Of a stretch of 64,000 bases of DNA, positions 46,870 through 57,839 are shown piece after piece. A program made the position numbers and the translations under genes. The stretch is from Lenzites betulinus (taxonomy: Eukaryota > Basidiomycota > Agaricomycetes > Polyporales > Polyporaceae). The stretch lies in contig JABYQU010000002.1 in NCBI GenBank assembly GCA_022264855.1, positions 124,001 to 188,000 on the forward strand. The letters are read 5' to 3'. Under the pieces are notes generated by a model, which saw only the letters and a list, made by a program, of their open reading frames with translations, did no database searches and had not been told where the DNA came from. The stretch's first letter is position 1. Each line of letters opens with the position of its first letter.

Positions 46870-47629
46870 TGGCGGGGGCGGGAGATCCTCGTGCAAACTA
46901 GAACTAGTGCGTTCTAGGAAGCGGGTGAAGCGTCGTTAGATCGCGGTCTCAGCACATTAAGGCCAGGTCATGTAGATCCCTTCTTACTTCGTTTCCGTGG
47001 GGTCATGAGGACACAGTCTGGAGGAGTCGTCACATAGGCTCGCGTGAGCACTAAAGATCTAATGAGACATTCATCGACAAAGGAGGCGCACCGAGGTACT
47101 CTGGTCTTTTGCTCCCGACCGCCGGTACACTGCTCGCCCTCCGTGCACCTGCAGAATAAATGCGCGTAGACATGGTTCAGATACTGTTGTGAGAGGAAGT
47201 TGCAACAGGGGTTATGGGAGGACTTCCCGCACCTTGCAAAGACTTCTGAGGACCACGCGCTCTTGGCGTGTTCGCGCGCGAGGTGCGCGTCTCCATCGTG
47301 GTCCGTGTGTCAAGAACAGGCAGCGGGGTGCAACAGATATGAAGGACGTAAGAGAGCGAGAGGTGCGAGGAACATCGATTGGATTACGGGCGAACGGAGG
47401 ACATTCCAGGGTCGATGTCCCGACGCCGTCCCTCGAGCAAATTGGCGGCGGCGATCGCCTGGATCTGGACGCCCCGGAGCCGAGCTACCGACGTCTCTCC
47501 CGCACACACGCTGCTTGCACATATACATCCGTATCATATCATTCCAAAGGTCCGTAAAGTATACAGGCATACGCGTACAGCACAAGTAGCACTAAGTAAG
47601 ATTAATCGAGGGTGCTAACATAAACACAA
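46870..47629. promoter_or_regulatory. Intergenic region
   Basis: 760 bases between the coiled-coil gene start and the J-domain gene stop, both minus strand. It holds the coiled-coil gene promoter. ORFs on both strands (up to about 130 codons) have no recognisable features. Confidence 0.4.
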
Positions 47630-48504
47630 TCAGAACGAGTTCGCAGCCGCGCCGAGGACCTTGGCAGCTAGCGCACGCAAAATCTGAGGATTGCACTGTA
47701 AGTCTGATGGGTTAGCAGGAAAGAACAAGGGCTCTTACCTCTGCTTTCTGACCACCCCCGAGCTGACCGAACACAGCAGCAACGCTCTTGCCCTTCGCGT
47801 CTCTCACGGCTCCCAGGCGATTTCCGGCATAGGCCCCGACCATAAGTCCGGGGATGTTTGCGATAATGAACCCAAGCCCGGCACCACAGATGGCGCCTAG
47901 CCAGGTCCACCATGGGAGATGGCGTTCAACTTCAGGTCGAAGGAGCTGTGAGGCATAGTGAGTCGGGGGTGGGGATGGACCGTGACATGGCGCGCGCACC
48001 TCTTCGAACACGTCTGCGAACACATGTTCTGCGTCCGGCCTGTCTGCTGCGGTAGCCCCAGTCGCCGATTGAGCTCCACCAGCTCCTTGTCCAAACATGT
48101 TCGAGAACGTAGAGAAGAAGTTCGCAGAGGCATTCGGCTGATCCGTGCGCTCCTGAGGTCCACGGGTCGTGTACAGGATATCGTACTCCTTTCGTCGAGT
48201 GGGGTCGGACAGGACGTAATATGCGTCCGCAACAGCCTACTGGACATCAGCATCGTTCTGCAGCTCACAGCATGGCACAAACATACCTGGAAACGCTCGG
48301 TCGCGGCCTGCTTCTCCGCTGGGGTAGCATTCGCTATCCTGTCTGGGTGTGTCCTGCGTAGCTACAGGAATGAGAATTCCGCACCCCAGGCATCTCGATT
48401 CACACACACCTCAGGGACTCTTTCTTGTAGGCTGTCCTGATTTCGTCCGCTGATGCATTCTTCTGCACATGGAGGAGCTTGTAGTAGTCAGGGAAGGAGG
48501 ACAT
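47630..48504 (-). CDS. J-domain (DnaJ/Hsp40) protein with C-terminal glycine zipper
   Basis: Co-chaperone that stimulates Hsp70 ATPase. The start at 48504 reads MSSFPDYYKLLHVQKNASAD, EIRTAYKKESLR; after an intron comes THPDRIANATPAEKQAATER with the invariant HPD, then FQAVADAYYVLSDPTRRKEY, DILY. This is a type III J protein: there is no Gly/Phe-rich or zinc region of the DnaJ type. A linker with Gly/Ala (FSNMFGQGAGGAQSATGATA) leads to LLRPEVERHLPWWTWLGAIC, GAGLGFIIANIPGLMVGAYA, a hydrophobic glycine-zipper segment, then VAAVFGQLGGGQKAE. The last exon is ILRALAAKVLGAAANSF, ending at 47630. The hydrophobic segment suggests a membrane-associated protein (ER or mitochondria not resolved). A TATA box, a TGACGTCA element and CACGTG lie upstream. 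Confidence 0.85.
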
Positions 48505-48546
48505 GGTGGGCAATGAGATGCGCTTCCGCCCCTCCCTTCCAACGTC

Positions 48547-48552
48547 TATATA
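48547..48552 (-). promoter_or_regulatory. TATA box of the J-domain gene
   Basis: TATATA in the context tctatatagg lies 43 bases before the start codon at 48504, a reasonable fungal TATA position for a short leader. Confidence 0.55.
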
Positions 48553-48572
48553 GGCCCCCCCGCGCCATTGCC

Positions 48573-48580
48573 TGACGTCA
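48573..48580. promoter_or_regulatory. CRE-type element TGACGTCA
   Basis: Perfect 8-base palindrome bound by ATF/CREB-type bZIP factors in fungi, about 20 bases upstream of the TATA box. Binding is inferred from the motif. Confidence 0.6.
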
Positions 48581-48591
48581 CTGACGCGCTC

Positions 48592-48597
48592 CACGTG
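48592..48597. promoter_or_regulatory. E-box CACGTG
   Basis: Palindromic CACGTG within CACGTGACCGCG, 12 bases beyond the CRE. The same 12-mer occurs upstream of the LIM gene. Confidence 0.5.
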
Positions 48598-48996
48598 ACC
48601 GCGTCTGGGTCATCGCGTACGTGGCCGCGACGCGTTGAGGCACAAGCTTGGGGGTCCCGCATCAACGAAGTACTTATGCACTGCAGTGACTTGGTGTCCA
48701 CAGTCATGAGATAGCTGAGCAGGTACTAATACATCATGAACGAAATAATGATAGTGTCCAATCGATGTCTTGTTACACGGTCCGCGCGATCCTACTTACA
48801 ACGAGCTGCGACGGTATGTACTATGCTCGCCACCAATAACTGGTGGTAGGGTAGGTAGACTTACATCGGCGGGTCCACGGGGTATACAACAACATCGAGG
48901 AAAATTACCCGGAAGTGTTCCTCGCCTCAGATTACAATTTTTCGACAGCAATGGCGGGGGACAACGGCGGCGGCGTGGCCGGTGGTTAATGGCTGC

Positions 48997-51900
48997 TTAC
49001 CACCGGTTCCCGGCTTTGGGGGTGCCAGACCCACTCTGCGGGGAGCTCACGAGCGTCGTTGGTGAGTCACTGGGCGACGTCCTCTCCTCGACTGGGGTCA
49101 GGTTCACCACCGATAGGCGGGGGCGTGGGGGCAGGCCAACCGCGCGACGGAAGCGGGTTGGGGGGGATACGGGCGGGGACGGCCGAGCGGCTGACATGGG
49201 CTGCTGAGGCGATGTGGGTTTCGCAAGGCGGGGGATTCCAGAGGGCTGCTGGGCTGCTGGCTGGGGAATGGGAGGCAATGCTCTGCGACCGCCGGAAGGC
49301 GTCCGCATTGGCGACATAGCTGGAGAGGGCTCGGAAGACACACCGAGACCCTCGGCGGCATCACCGGGCGGGGGTAGGACGAGAGTCGGGCGAGCGTACT
49401 GAGCAGCACTCAGGTCTGCTTTCCTGGCAACCGCTACGTCGACGGAGCCGTCCTCAGAGATGCCGACAGATGACGAGGAGATCGTGCTATCCTTATTGCT
49501 TCCAGGAATTGTCAGGTCTATTAAATATAGCAAGATCAGCCGGCGATACCAATGATCTGAGCACGGGGTTACTTACTGCCAATGAAGGACGTGATTTCAT
49601 ACTGCGTCCCCAGTGAGTCGGTTCTCTGCGTCCGTCCCTCTCCAATGCTCGAGTTCTCCGAAAAGCGCGAAGCCATCGCGGCAGGCATCCGCGGGGGCAT
49701 GAGCTCGCTCATCGGCGACGGCGTGCGGATGCTCACATCCATCTCGCTCGGCGCCTCAACGGCGATGCCCATCCGCGGGATGACGCTCGAGTCCATGCTG
49801 CCGCGGTTCAGCGGCGGCTGGAACTGGCTGAACGAGAACTCGCTCTGCGCGGACGACTGCGGGATGCGGTCGGCGCGCGGCGTGGCGAGCGTGAAGTCCG
49901 GGCTCGGCGCGGGGAGCTCGGGACTCTCCATGCTGGGCACCGTCGAGAGGCGCTCATCGGAAATGGTGGGCTGTGCGAGCTGGTCGTAGAACTTCGACTG
50001 CTGGACAGGCATCTTGTTCATGTCGAACACCATCTTCGAGGGCGAGAAGAGGCGGAGCGCGGCGATGGACTCGTCAAGCTCTGTCTGGCGGCGGAGAAGG
50101 ATCGACATGTTCGATGAGCGCGCGGAGTCGGGCGGCATGGGCGAGCTGGGCGAGAGCAGTTGCGAGAGCGGGCGGGGCATGGGCGGGAGTGGACGACTGC
50201 GGGGGAGCGGAGAGACCGCCGCGGAGCCGATGGGAGACATCGGGTACGGAGATCCAATGTATCCCGCATCCACACTGCCCATGCGCGAGTGAGCTGGCGA
50301 GAGACCACCGGTAGGCAGCGGGAGGAGCCTGGAGGTGTCCGGGGCTTCATAGTACTGCTGGCTCAGGGCGTGCGCAACCATGTCCTCGCCGACGCCCGAG
50401 TACCTCACAGCATTTGAGTACTCCATGTCTTCCCAGTCCCTGTCGGGGACGGGAGTCAGATCCTCATCCGAGTCGGGTTCGATGATGCCGGGCGCAGGTG
50501 GGTACTCCCGAGTGCTGCTCGGGGCAGGAGAAGCGATGTCTCGCTCGAACTCCGACCGCGTTGCAGACTCCGGAAGGGGGGTGACGCCGCGTTGCTCGTC
50601 CTCGTCAACAGGCGGAAGGGGGAGCGGCGGTGACTCGAGACGGGGCTTCTCCTCAGCGTACCATGGCTGCTCAGGAGCATACGACGATCTCGGAGAGGGC
50701 CCGCGTTCCATGTCGACATCCCAGGGCTGCACATCCTGAACCCGAGTCGGAGGACGAGGAAGAGGACGCGCGCCGGCGAGCCAGGTCGAGAGACGAGCTG
50801 CCATTGACTGATGCTGACTGACGTTCTCCACGGTGGCCGCGCGCGAGCTGTCCCGCATCACGGTCGGAGGCATGTCATCCTGCTGGCGGAACTGCTGTTC
50901 CAGCACCTGCATCAAGTCTACTCTGACCGGGACTGTCGGGGGAGCTGGGGAGGAAACTGCAATACCCTTCTCAGTGTCGAACTTCGCAACCGAGTTCCGC
51001 TCGAAGGTCGGGGCGCGAGAGGGGCCCTTGGTCGCCGGACGATAGATGGGGAAGAAGGACAGATGGCGGAGGTGGTGGAACGAGATAGACAGCATGTAAA
51101 CGATCAAGATGTACAGCTCAATCGCCCGCAGGAAGCGGCCCAGGGCCGTCTCTGTGAAGTTAACTGAGGATTTCACGTCAGATCGTTTTCATTACATGAC
51201 AGAAGGTAAGCACGTACAGAGGATCGCATTCCCCGCCGCAATCCACAGGCTGAACATAAGCCCCAAGACCATGGGTGCATATTGCACCAGTAACGCTCCC
51301 CTGGAAGGAGCAGTGGAATTGGCCGGGGACCGCGCCCAAGTGTTCAGCAGCAGTTTCAGGACGAACACTGCGGACGTGATGATCTCCAGCGCCGCCTCTA
51401 CCTCATACACTGGCCCAATCTGCTCCAGTGCTTGTACGTCACGGTACAAGATTTGAAAGATGGTCACGAGTACCACGAGCAGTAGAGTTGCCCACTTCAA
51501 GAAGCTGCCAAGAATTCCCCAACGCTGCCAGCTACCGCTGTGCATCATGGAGCCTTCGGCCATTGTTTCACCCTGGGGGATTGCTGCAACGAAGCCCCAG
51601 TAGAAGAGAAAGCGCAGTCCGTTGGAGAAAGCATAGAAGACTTCGCGAGCGGTGATGAGCCCAGCGACACCAGCAGTGTTAAGACCTTGGTCCACAGCGA
51701 CCTCCCCCCGAATGAGAACTTGGGAGAGGTCGAAGAGAGCGGCAAGGAAGGCCAGAAGGACCGACACATGCAAGCAGAAGACCAGTCTGGGCAGAAGCTA
51801 GTTGGGAGAAGTCCTGCGAAGAAGATAAGGGACCACTTACCTGTCGACACGCTTCATCAGGAAGAAGAATGTCAATACCCCGAACGCCAGAATACCCACG

Positions 51901-52049
51901 GCGAAGAACGGGACATCAGCGAGTATGAGTTGGATCTAGCCGAGAGGTTTGAATGGCGAAGCCTTTGACGCCAGAGATATACTGCTCACCGCTGTATCAG
52001 TACTCAAGCTCGCGAAAGCGACGCCAGGACTTGATGATTGTGCAACCAT
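48997..52049 (-). CDS. Seven-transmembrane protein with long disordered C-terminal tail
   Basis: The start at 52049 (MVAQSSSPGVAFASLSTDTA) opens a short N-terminus. After an intron seven hydrophobic spans follow: IQLILADVPFFAVGILAFGV, LVFCLHVSVLLAFLAALFDL, EVFYAFSNGLRFLFYWGFVA, ILGSFLKWATLLLVVLVTIF, AALEIITSAVFVLKLLLNTW, YAPMVLGLMFSLWIAAGNAI and FLRAIELYILIVYMLSISFH. The remaining roughly 700 residues (51176-48997) are Ser/Pro-rich and disordered, with many PxxP motifs and a few ordered patches (LFSPSKMVFDMNKMPVQQSK). The topology resembles a GPCR with an extended cytoplasmic tail, but I see no family signature. The stop at 48997 follows TPKAGNRW. Similar proteins may be basidiomycete-specific. 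Function unknown. Confidence 0.75.
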
Positions 52050-53202
52050 AGTGTTTCGAATTGCTGTTATTTGTAGAGGTTTGAGGACCGGGTAAGGAGC
52101 GAGAGTATGAAAGGATTGTGGCCAGAAAATAGATGATAATTTAGAAAACCAGCTGGTCAGCGTACGCACGTAGCGTCAGTCCTGCTGAGAAGCGCTACGA
52201 GAACCAGAGGGGGCTGGGATGCAATCCCAGCGAAAGGGCGACCCGGTCCTGTACGGAAAGCACCCAACAGAGGACGCGACACTGCGCGGCTCGAAGAAGG
52301 AAAGAGGAGGCGAAGGAGCAGGGGAAAGAGCTCGAAGGCGGGCGGCATGCGGCGCCAGGCCTTTGAGGGAGCACAGGGCGGGTGGATTGCCCTTAACGAC
52401 GGGCAGATGGAGGACTTGTCCCGGTGGAGGCGCGTCGCAGGAACACGCGCGCCTATCTCGTCTGTGATCTGGATTGGCTTCTGACATGTTACTACACCTT
52501 CTGTCGGGCTCGTGAGTCCGGCTGCCTCGCGACTCGCGAGCGGCGAGTCGGACTCGCTCTCCAGCTGAGCCCCTCGAGTGCGCATGTCGCGCTGGCATGG
52601 CTACGCGCTTGTCGCTCGTACCTGAGCTGCTGCTGCGCGGGAGGCCCCGCTTCATGCGACTTGGCGCGCCGCGTTTGCGTGCGCGGCGGGCGGAAACCGA
52701 CGGATGCATGAAGCTGATCGTACTCCCCGTGGTCAAAGACGCGCTTGGAGTGCTCGTCGCCCGCAACGCTGCCTCCTTCCAGATGGGCCAATCAGCGGCC
52801 GGTGTACATCCATCCGCGTGTATAAGGCGGCGGAATTCCTGTTAGCCTTCCGTGCCCCGCTGTGGTACAGCTGATCCCAGTCGCCGGTTGATGATACCAG
52901 TGGCCCTGGGTGTTTCATCATATCATTTGGTACTGCGAGGATGTCCAGATGGTAATGTAGTACTAGAAGGCGCGATCACGAGGAGGTCTTCAAGCACTAC
53001 ACGACTGAGAGCGGAATGCCGTTGACGCGAACGTTCAGCACCATGCAGACAGAAAGGCCACAAAAGGCCAGCTTCTTGAAGTTGAACGTTGAACCTTAAT
53101 TGATTGAGCCCCTAACCCTGAACACAAATTGCCAATCCTGGAAATTCTGCAAGCGGTTTGCGAGTTTCTCGGACTGCACATCTTTGTCTGCCAAGCGACG
53201 TT
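52050..53202. promoter_or_regulatory. Divergent intergenic region, 7-TM gene / ADE8
   Basis: 1153 bases between divergent starts, strongly GC-rich in the middle (52200-52700) where large overlapping ORFs arise by composition. I see no family features in them and no definite element. Confidence 0.4.
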
Positions 53203-54009
53203 ATGTCGGAAACAACATCACAAGGGAATGTAAGGCGCATCGCTGTGCTGATATCGGGCTCAGGTGAGTTATGCATGTTCCTCCACTGTGACCAGACCAC
53301 TCAAGAATGGATTTAACAGGGACCAACCTGCAGGCACTGATCGACGCACAAAACACCCCCGCACTTCCGTCTGCTCGCATTTCCCTGGTGCTCTCCAACC
53401 GAAAAGCAGCGTATGGCCTGACCCGCGCCGCCCAGGCGAACCCCCCGATCCCCACTGCATATCTTGGCCTTCAGCCATACCTCAAAGCGCACCCTGGCAA
53501 AACACGAGACGATTACGATGTCGAAGTAGGCCGCATCATCGCTCAGGAGAACCCGGACCTAGTCGTCTTAGCGGGATGGATGCACATCATGGGCGAAGGT
53601 TTCCTTGACGTCGTGAACGGCGAGCGACCATACGACGGTGAGAAGAGAGTAGGAAAGCCCATTCCCGTGATCAATCTTCACCCTGCGTTGCCGGGTGCAT
53701 TCGATGGCGCGCATGCGATCGAGAGGGCGTACGAAGCATTTCAAAAAGGAGAGATCCAACACTCCGGGGTCATGGTTCACCGCGTGGTCAAGGAGGTCGA
53801 CCGTGGAGAGCCCGTGCTGGTACGAGAGGTAGAGATCAAGCCCGGAGAGCCTATAGAGGCATTCGAGGAGAGGCTGCACCAAGTCGAGTGGAAGCTCATC
53901 GTGGAGGGCACGGCGAAGGTCTTGGATGAAGTAGCACCTGTAAAAGTGTGTCTGTCTCTCTCCTCCCCCTCAGTTGCTAATACATCACTGCTAGCCTGTA
54001 ATATCATGA
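53203..54009 (+). CDS. ADE8: Phosphoribosylglycinamide formyltransferase (GART, Ade8)
   Basis: Transfers a formyl group from 10-formyl-tetrahydrofolate to GAR, step 3 of de novo purine synthesis. Exons are 53203-53263, 53320-53945 and 53995-54009, giving 233 residues. Start MSETTSQGNVRRIAVLISGS; the splice restores VLISGSGTNLQALIDA. The family blocks include PDLVVLAGWMHIMGEGFLDV, VINLHPALPGAFDGAHAIER (catalytic Asn and His) and HSGVMVHRVVKEVDRGEPVL (with the catalytic Asp). C-terminal VEWKLIVEGTAKVLDE is the final helix. The third exon of five codons depends on an intron from gtgtgt to ctgctag. If it is retained, the frame stays open to 54089. As in other fungi the enzyme is monofunctional, not fused to GARS/AIRS. 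Confidence 0.94.
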
Positions 54010-55118
54010 CAGATTGTACACCTAGTCTGATCCGCGCCAGCAGCGCCCCTGTGCACAATCTGCGCAAGTTCTGTCCTGACAGAATCTGATGCGATGCGCA
54101 ACACGGCGCGTGTGACTATCATGTCATTGGGGAGGGGTGAAAGGTCGCAGCTATTCAAAACCGACTCAAGGTCAGTCCCGCGGAAGTTTATGGCTGCTCA
54201 CGCGTTGTCATCGAATACGGCATGACATGCTTAAGCGTTTGACGTATGTGCTTCCGCATTTCGACATCCTGGTATAGTGCTGTCTTAGCGCATCGCACAT
54301 GTCGTCCACTTCTTCCCCAAGCAGTGCCGCTCGTGTAAATATGTGGCCTTACTTCACATATATGTTGGAATTTTTCTTCCCTCACAGAGACACTGTCCTT
54401 ACCTCTCATTCTCAAGTAACCGAAACGACAGCCAATGGCAGATGTGGCTGCACAGCACAGACCGTGCTCAGCTCACCTACTTTTAACGAACCACCTGAGG
54501 GGTATGCTATCCTAACACACGTCTAGGCCAAACACGAGCAGTCTTTCCAAGATATTCAAACCGTCCAAAATCTATGTGCGGGCGATCAGGACGGCATTTC
54601 CTGCTCTCTAGCCTCAGAAAAGCTTCGTGCGTGCTGCTGCATCTACGCCGTGGCTGACGGCTACGATTGGCTCCGAGCCAACACTTGCTGCATCGACAAA
54701 ACAAGCAGCGCGGACTCACGCGTGTCCGTCGGACGGGGACGGTGCTCACGGGGACAAGACTAGGAGCTGTGTCGTGGGCGTACAGGCAGTGATGGAATTT
54801 AGGGATAGTAAACGGAAGGCCCGTCTTTCTGTAGGCAGGTCAGACAGTACGTTGGTTTGGATGAACACGTCTTTGCTGGTGGTATATATTGAGTTGCGGG
54901 GGTTGGTATATTCCCAATCGGACAAGCAAATGATGAAGCTTAGGCACTCACCGGGTCGTTCAGCTAAGAATGTATAGCCATATAAATAGTGTGTACTGTG
55001 AACATACCATGCGATTCCTTCGCTCGATGTACCTACTGTACACGATATATCGACGTTATAACGGGCAGGGGGTAGAAATATAAAGCATGTCAAACCCAAG
55101 ATAGTCGAAACAGATGAA
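54010..55118. other. Convergent intergenic region
   Basis: 1109 bases between convergent stops of ADE8 and the flavocytochrome gene. It is AT-richer than the surroundings and holds short ORFs on both strands without family features. The 3' ends must lie here; the rest is unexplained. Confidence 0.4.
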
Positions 55119-57238
55119 TTACAGCCTGGAGACCAATGGCTGCCAGTTGACGTTCTCAACCTGCGCATTGGATCGTATCAGCACCTGCGCCCCATGATGG
55201 ACAATTTGTTAGTTGCTCACCATCTCGGGAACAAGCTCGTTGACACTCTGCACGCCGAGAAGACGCATAGCTGTCACGATCTCGCGCTTGAGAATATCAA
55301 CGGTCCTCACGACGCCGTCTTCTCCGTAGGCCTATGGATAGGGGATCAATCAAAATGGGTGCGGATCCACAACGGACATAGTCAGATGGGTTTCTTACAC
55401 TTTGAGCATATAGGAACGGACGACCCATGCCGACGGCCTTCGCACCCAGGCATAGCGCCTTCACGACATCTGACGAGGTGTCAGCATAGGGCTGTGTTTT
55501 ATTGAATCTATAGCTTACCTGTTCCTCTTCGAGCACCACCGTCAATGTAGACTGGTGAATGCTATGCATTGAGTTGATGCCCACAAAGCCAATAACAGAT
55601 GAACATACCCTCGAGCTTGTCAAAGACATCCGGCCGCTGCTTCCGTATCCTGTATAGGACCTCCATAGTTGGCAGGGCACTGCATGCGTGACTGTGGTCA
55701 GTGGCCGTCGTTAGATGTATCCGCGTCAGTACTCACAACTCCAGCTGTCGCCCGCCATGGTTCGAAAGCAAGATACCATCGACGCCGGCCTCCACGGCAA
55801 GCACCGCATCCTGCAGTAAGTGCCTTCAGTGGGGACATATTGATGCGTGCGCGTTACACATACATGCACAGACTGGATACCCTTGATGACGATGGGCAGC
55901 TTCGTGATGGACCTCAGCCATGGGATCGTCTTCTCCCAGGTCATGTCCAAATCATCGTTTGCAATCAGCGCACCCGCCGTGCCGAGCAAGTTGACATTCT
56001 CGCCATCCTCCGTCTTCGCGGGCGCATCAGCGGCGGCTTTACCGCCACCGGTACGTTCCTCCGGCTTGTTGGCTTCGCGCTCCTGTTCCTCGAGCACGAA
56101 TGGCGCGCGAATGTCGCGCTCGCGGTTGCCGGCAACAATTGCGTCGACAGTGAGGAAGATCGCCTTGTATCCCAAGTCAACTATCTCGCGCACACGCTGC
56201 TCCGCAATCTTATCGTCGGTGTGCTTGTATAACTGGAAGAAGAGGGTTTGGTCAGGGTGCACGCGCGCCTCGGCGATTTGCGCGAATGAAAGAGACGCGT
56301 TCGAGGAGACCATCTGGATGATGCCGGTGCGTGCACATCCACGGGTGATGTTTACCTCACCTGCATGCAGGGGCGAGGTGAGCGTCCGAGTAGTCACGAG
56401 TCAGTCTGATCAACCTTACCCAGCGGGTGACCCAGTCGTGCGAGAGCTGCACCGCTGGCGAAGACCGGTATCGAGGACTTGAACCCGAGGATGGTTGTCG
56501 AAGGGTCACATTGAGATACCGGCTTCAACACACGGGGGTGGAAGAAGAACCGCGAGAAGGCGCGGATATTCTCTTCGTGGGCTGTTTACGTAGTTATTTG
56601 GATACCGCACGGTGTGCATAACGAGTAGCATGCGTACTCAGCTCGTCATCCGCTGCGGAAGAATAGTAGGCAAGGGCCTTGTACGAGAGCACCTGCCGCG
56701 CGACATCCTGGTGGCATATGGTGTTGAGCGAATCACAGCACGAGTATTGCACATACGCGCGCACCTCCATGTCACGTAAACTCAGCACTCTGCTGAGCGG
56801 TGGTTTCGCAGCCTGCGCGGCCTCCACCCGCAGCTCATCCCGAGTCTTTGGCCGGTTCTCAGCAGCATCCTTGACCACGCTCGCGGAGGTGCTATCGAGA
56901 ACACCGAGATGTTTCTCAGGGGGCAGATTCTTGTCAAGGGCGTCCGGAGGATGTATGGGGTCGTATGCGGATGTGGCATCTTTGCCGGCATATTTGAGTA
57001 TGATCTTCGTGCCTCCCGGATGGTTCTACGGGTCGACGGTGAGGATGACGGATGCAGAGCGAGCTTGACAGAAGCATACCGGGAGGAACTCGGTGACGTC
57101 GTACACTTTATTTTTGATGATAACCCAGCACGAGCTGGACGTTACAGGTCGTTAAAGCTTCCTCGGTAGGAATGGATGAGTGGCATACCTCTGGGAGTTG
57201 TGCTGAGCGACCTCGTCCAGAGCGAATGTTCGGGGCAT
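55119..57238 (-). CDS. CYB2: Flavocytochrome b2-type FMN dehydrogenase (L-lactate dehydrogenase)
   Basis: Probably oxidises L-lactate or another 2-hydroxy acid with FMN and passes electrons to a cytochrome b5 domain. Start 57238 (MPRTFALDEVAQHNSQR) leads directly to the cytochrome b5 domain: CWVIIKNKVYDVTEFLP, EHPGGTKIILKYAGKDATSA and YDPIHPP (both heme His positions). A linker (LDKNLPPEKHLGVLD) precedes the FMN domain: VLSYKALAYYSSAADDE, RAFSRFFFHPRVLKPVSQC, TGIIQMVSSNASLSFAQIAE, DQTLFFQLYKHTDDKIAE, AIFLTVDAIVAGNRERDIR, LPIVIKGIQS, AVLAVEAGVDGILLSNHGGR, YIDGGARRGTDVVKALCLGA and KAVGMGRPFLYAQSA. The last exon gives VENVNWQPLVSRL. There is no mitochondrial presequence. The tail SRL fits a peroxisomal targeting signal type 1. 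Confidence 0.9.
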
Positions 57239-57839
57239 GTTAGGTCTGAGGCAGGGTTGAAGTTAGGGTGAAGTGGTCAGATTGACCCACGGTGGGCGTC
57301 GATGGACAAGGTGCGTCTACGGCAGGATGGCCATAAATACCGGACAAGAAGCGTCCAAGGGGTGCTTCAGCTGATCCCGACCCGTGTCTGCCGCCGAATG
57401 TCGTTCCGTCGACAATCTCAGGAGCGTGCTCGCTGCTCACCCACTGCGGACCGGACTGCCGGCCTCGATCCAAGAGTCGAGTCGGGAGCTGGTTCGGGCA
57501 TCGTCCTTCAGTTTGTATTCCCAGAAAAGGGAGATTCAAAGCTTCCGGTAGTTGCGATGTGCAATGTCATACGAACGGTTAACAGCGGAGGGTTGCATAC
57601 ACCCACGCCGCGCAGACTCCGAACCCCGGAATGGACGAGAAAGCCTGTCCGATACTAAGCGCTAAAGGGCCAGTAGACGCCGGCACCAAAGGCGCATCAT
57701 GTGACAGCAGGGTTCGCGTTGTTTGGGCGTTGTTTGGCTCGAGCCGTTGAACCTGCTTGAGCTTGAACCACATCCTCCGCTCTCTCTAATTCCCGCTACT
57801 GCTCTCGCTTCCGCCCCCGCAGGCGTCTCGGCGTTTGCG
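57239..57839. promoter_or_regulatory. Divergent intergenic region, flavocytochrome / SAP-like gene
   Basis: 601 bases between divergent starts. Purine/pyrimidine composition is mixed, with a C/T-rich leader near 57770-57830. No gene is seen. Confidence 0.4.

Larger units (their letters stand above)
48505..48996. promoter_or_regulatory. Upstream region of the J-domain gene
   Basis: 492 bases between the J-domain gene start and the 3' end of the 7-TM gene. The proximal 100 bases hold three promoter motifs listed separately. The remainder shows no gene. Confidence 0.55.

Noticed and set aside
52157..52791. Overlapping ORFs on both strands in the divergent ADE8 promoter region
   Set aside because: They are produced by high GC content; all frames are Arg/Ser-rich and none has domains.
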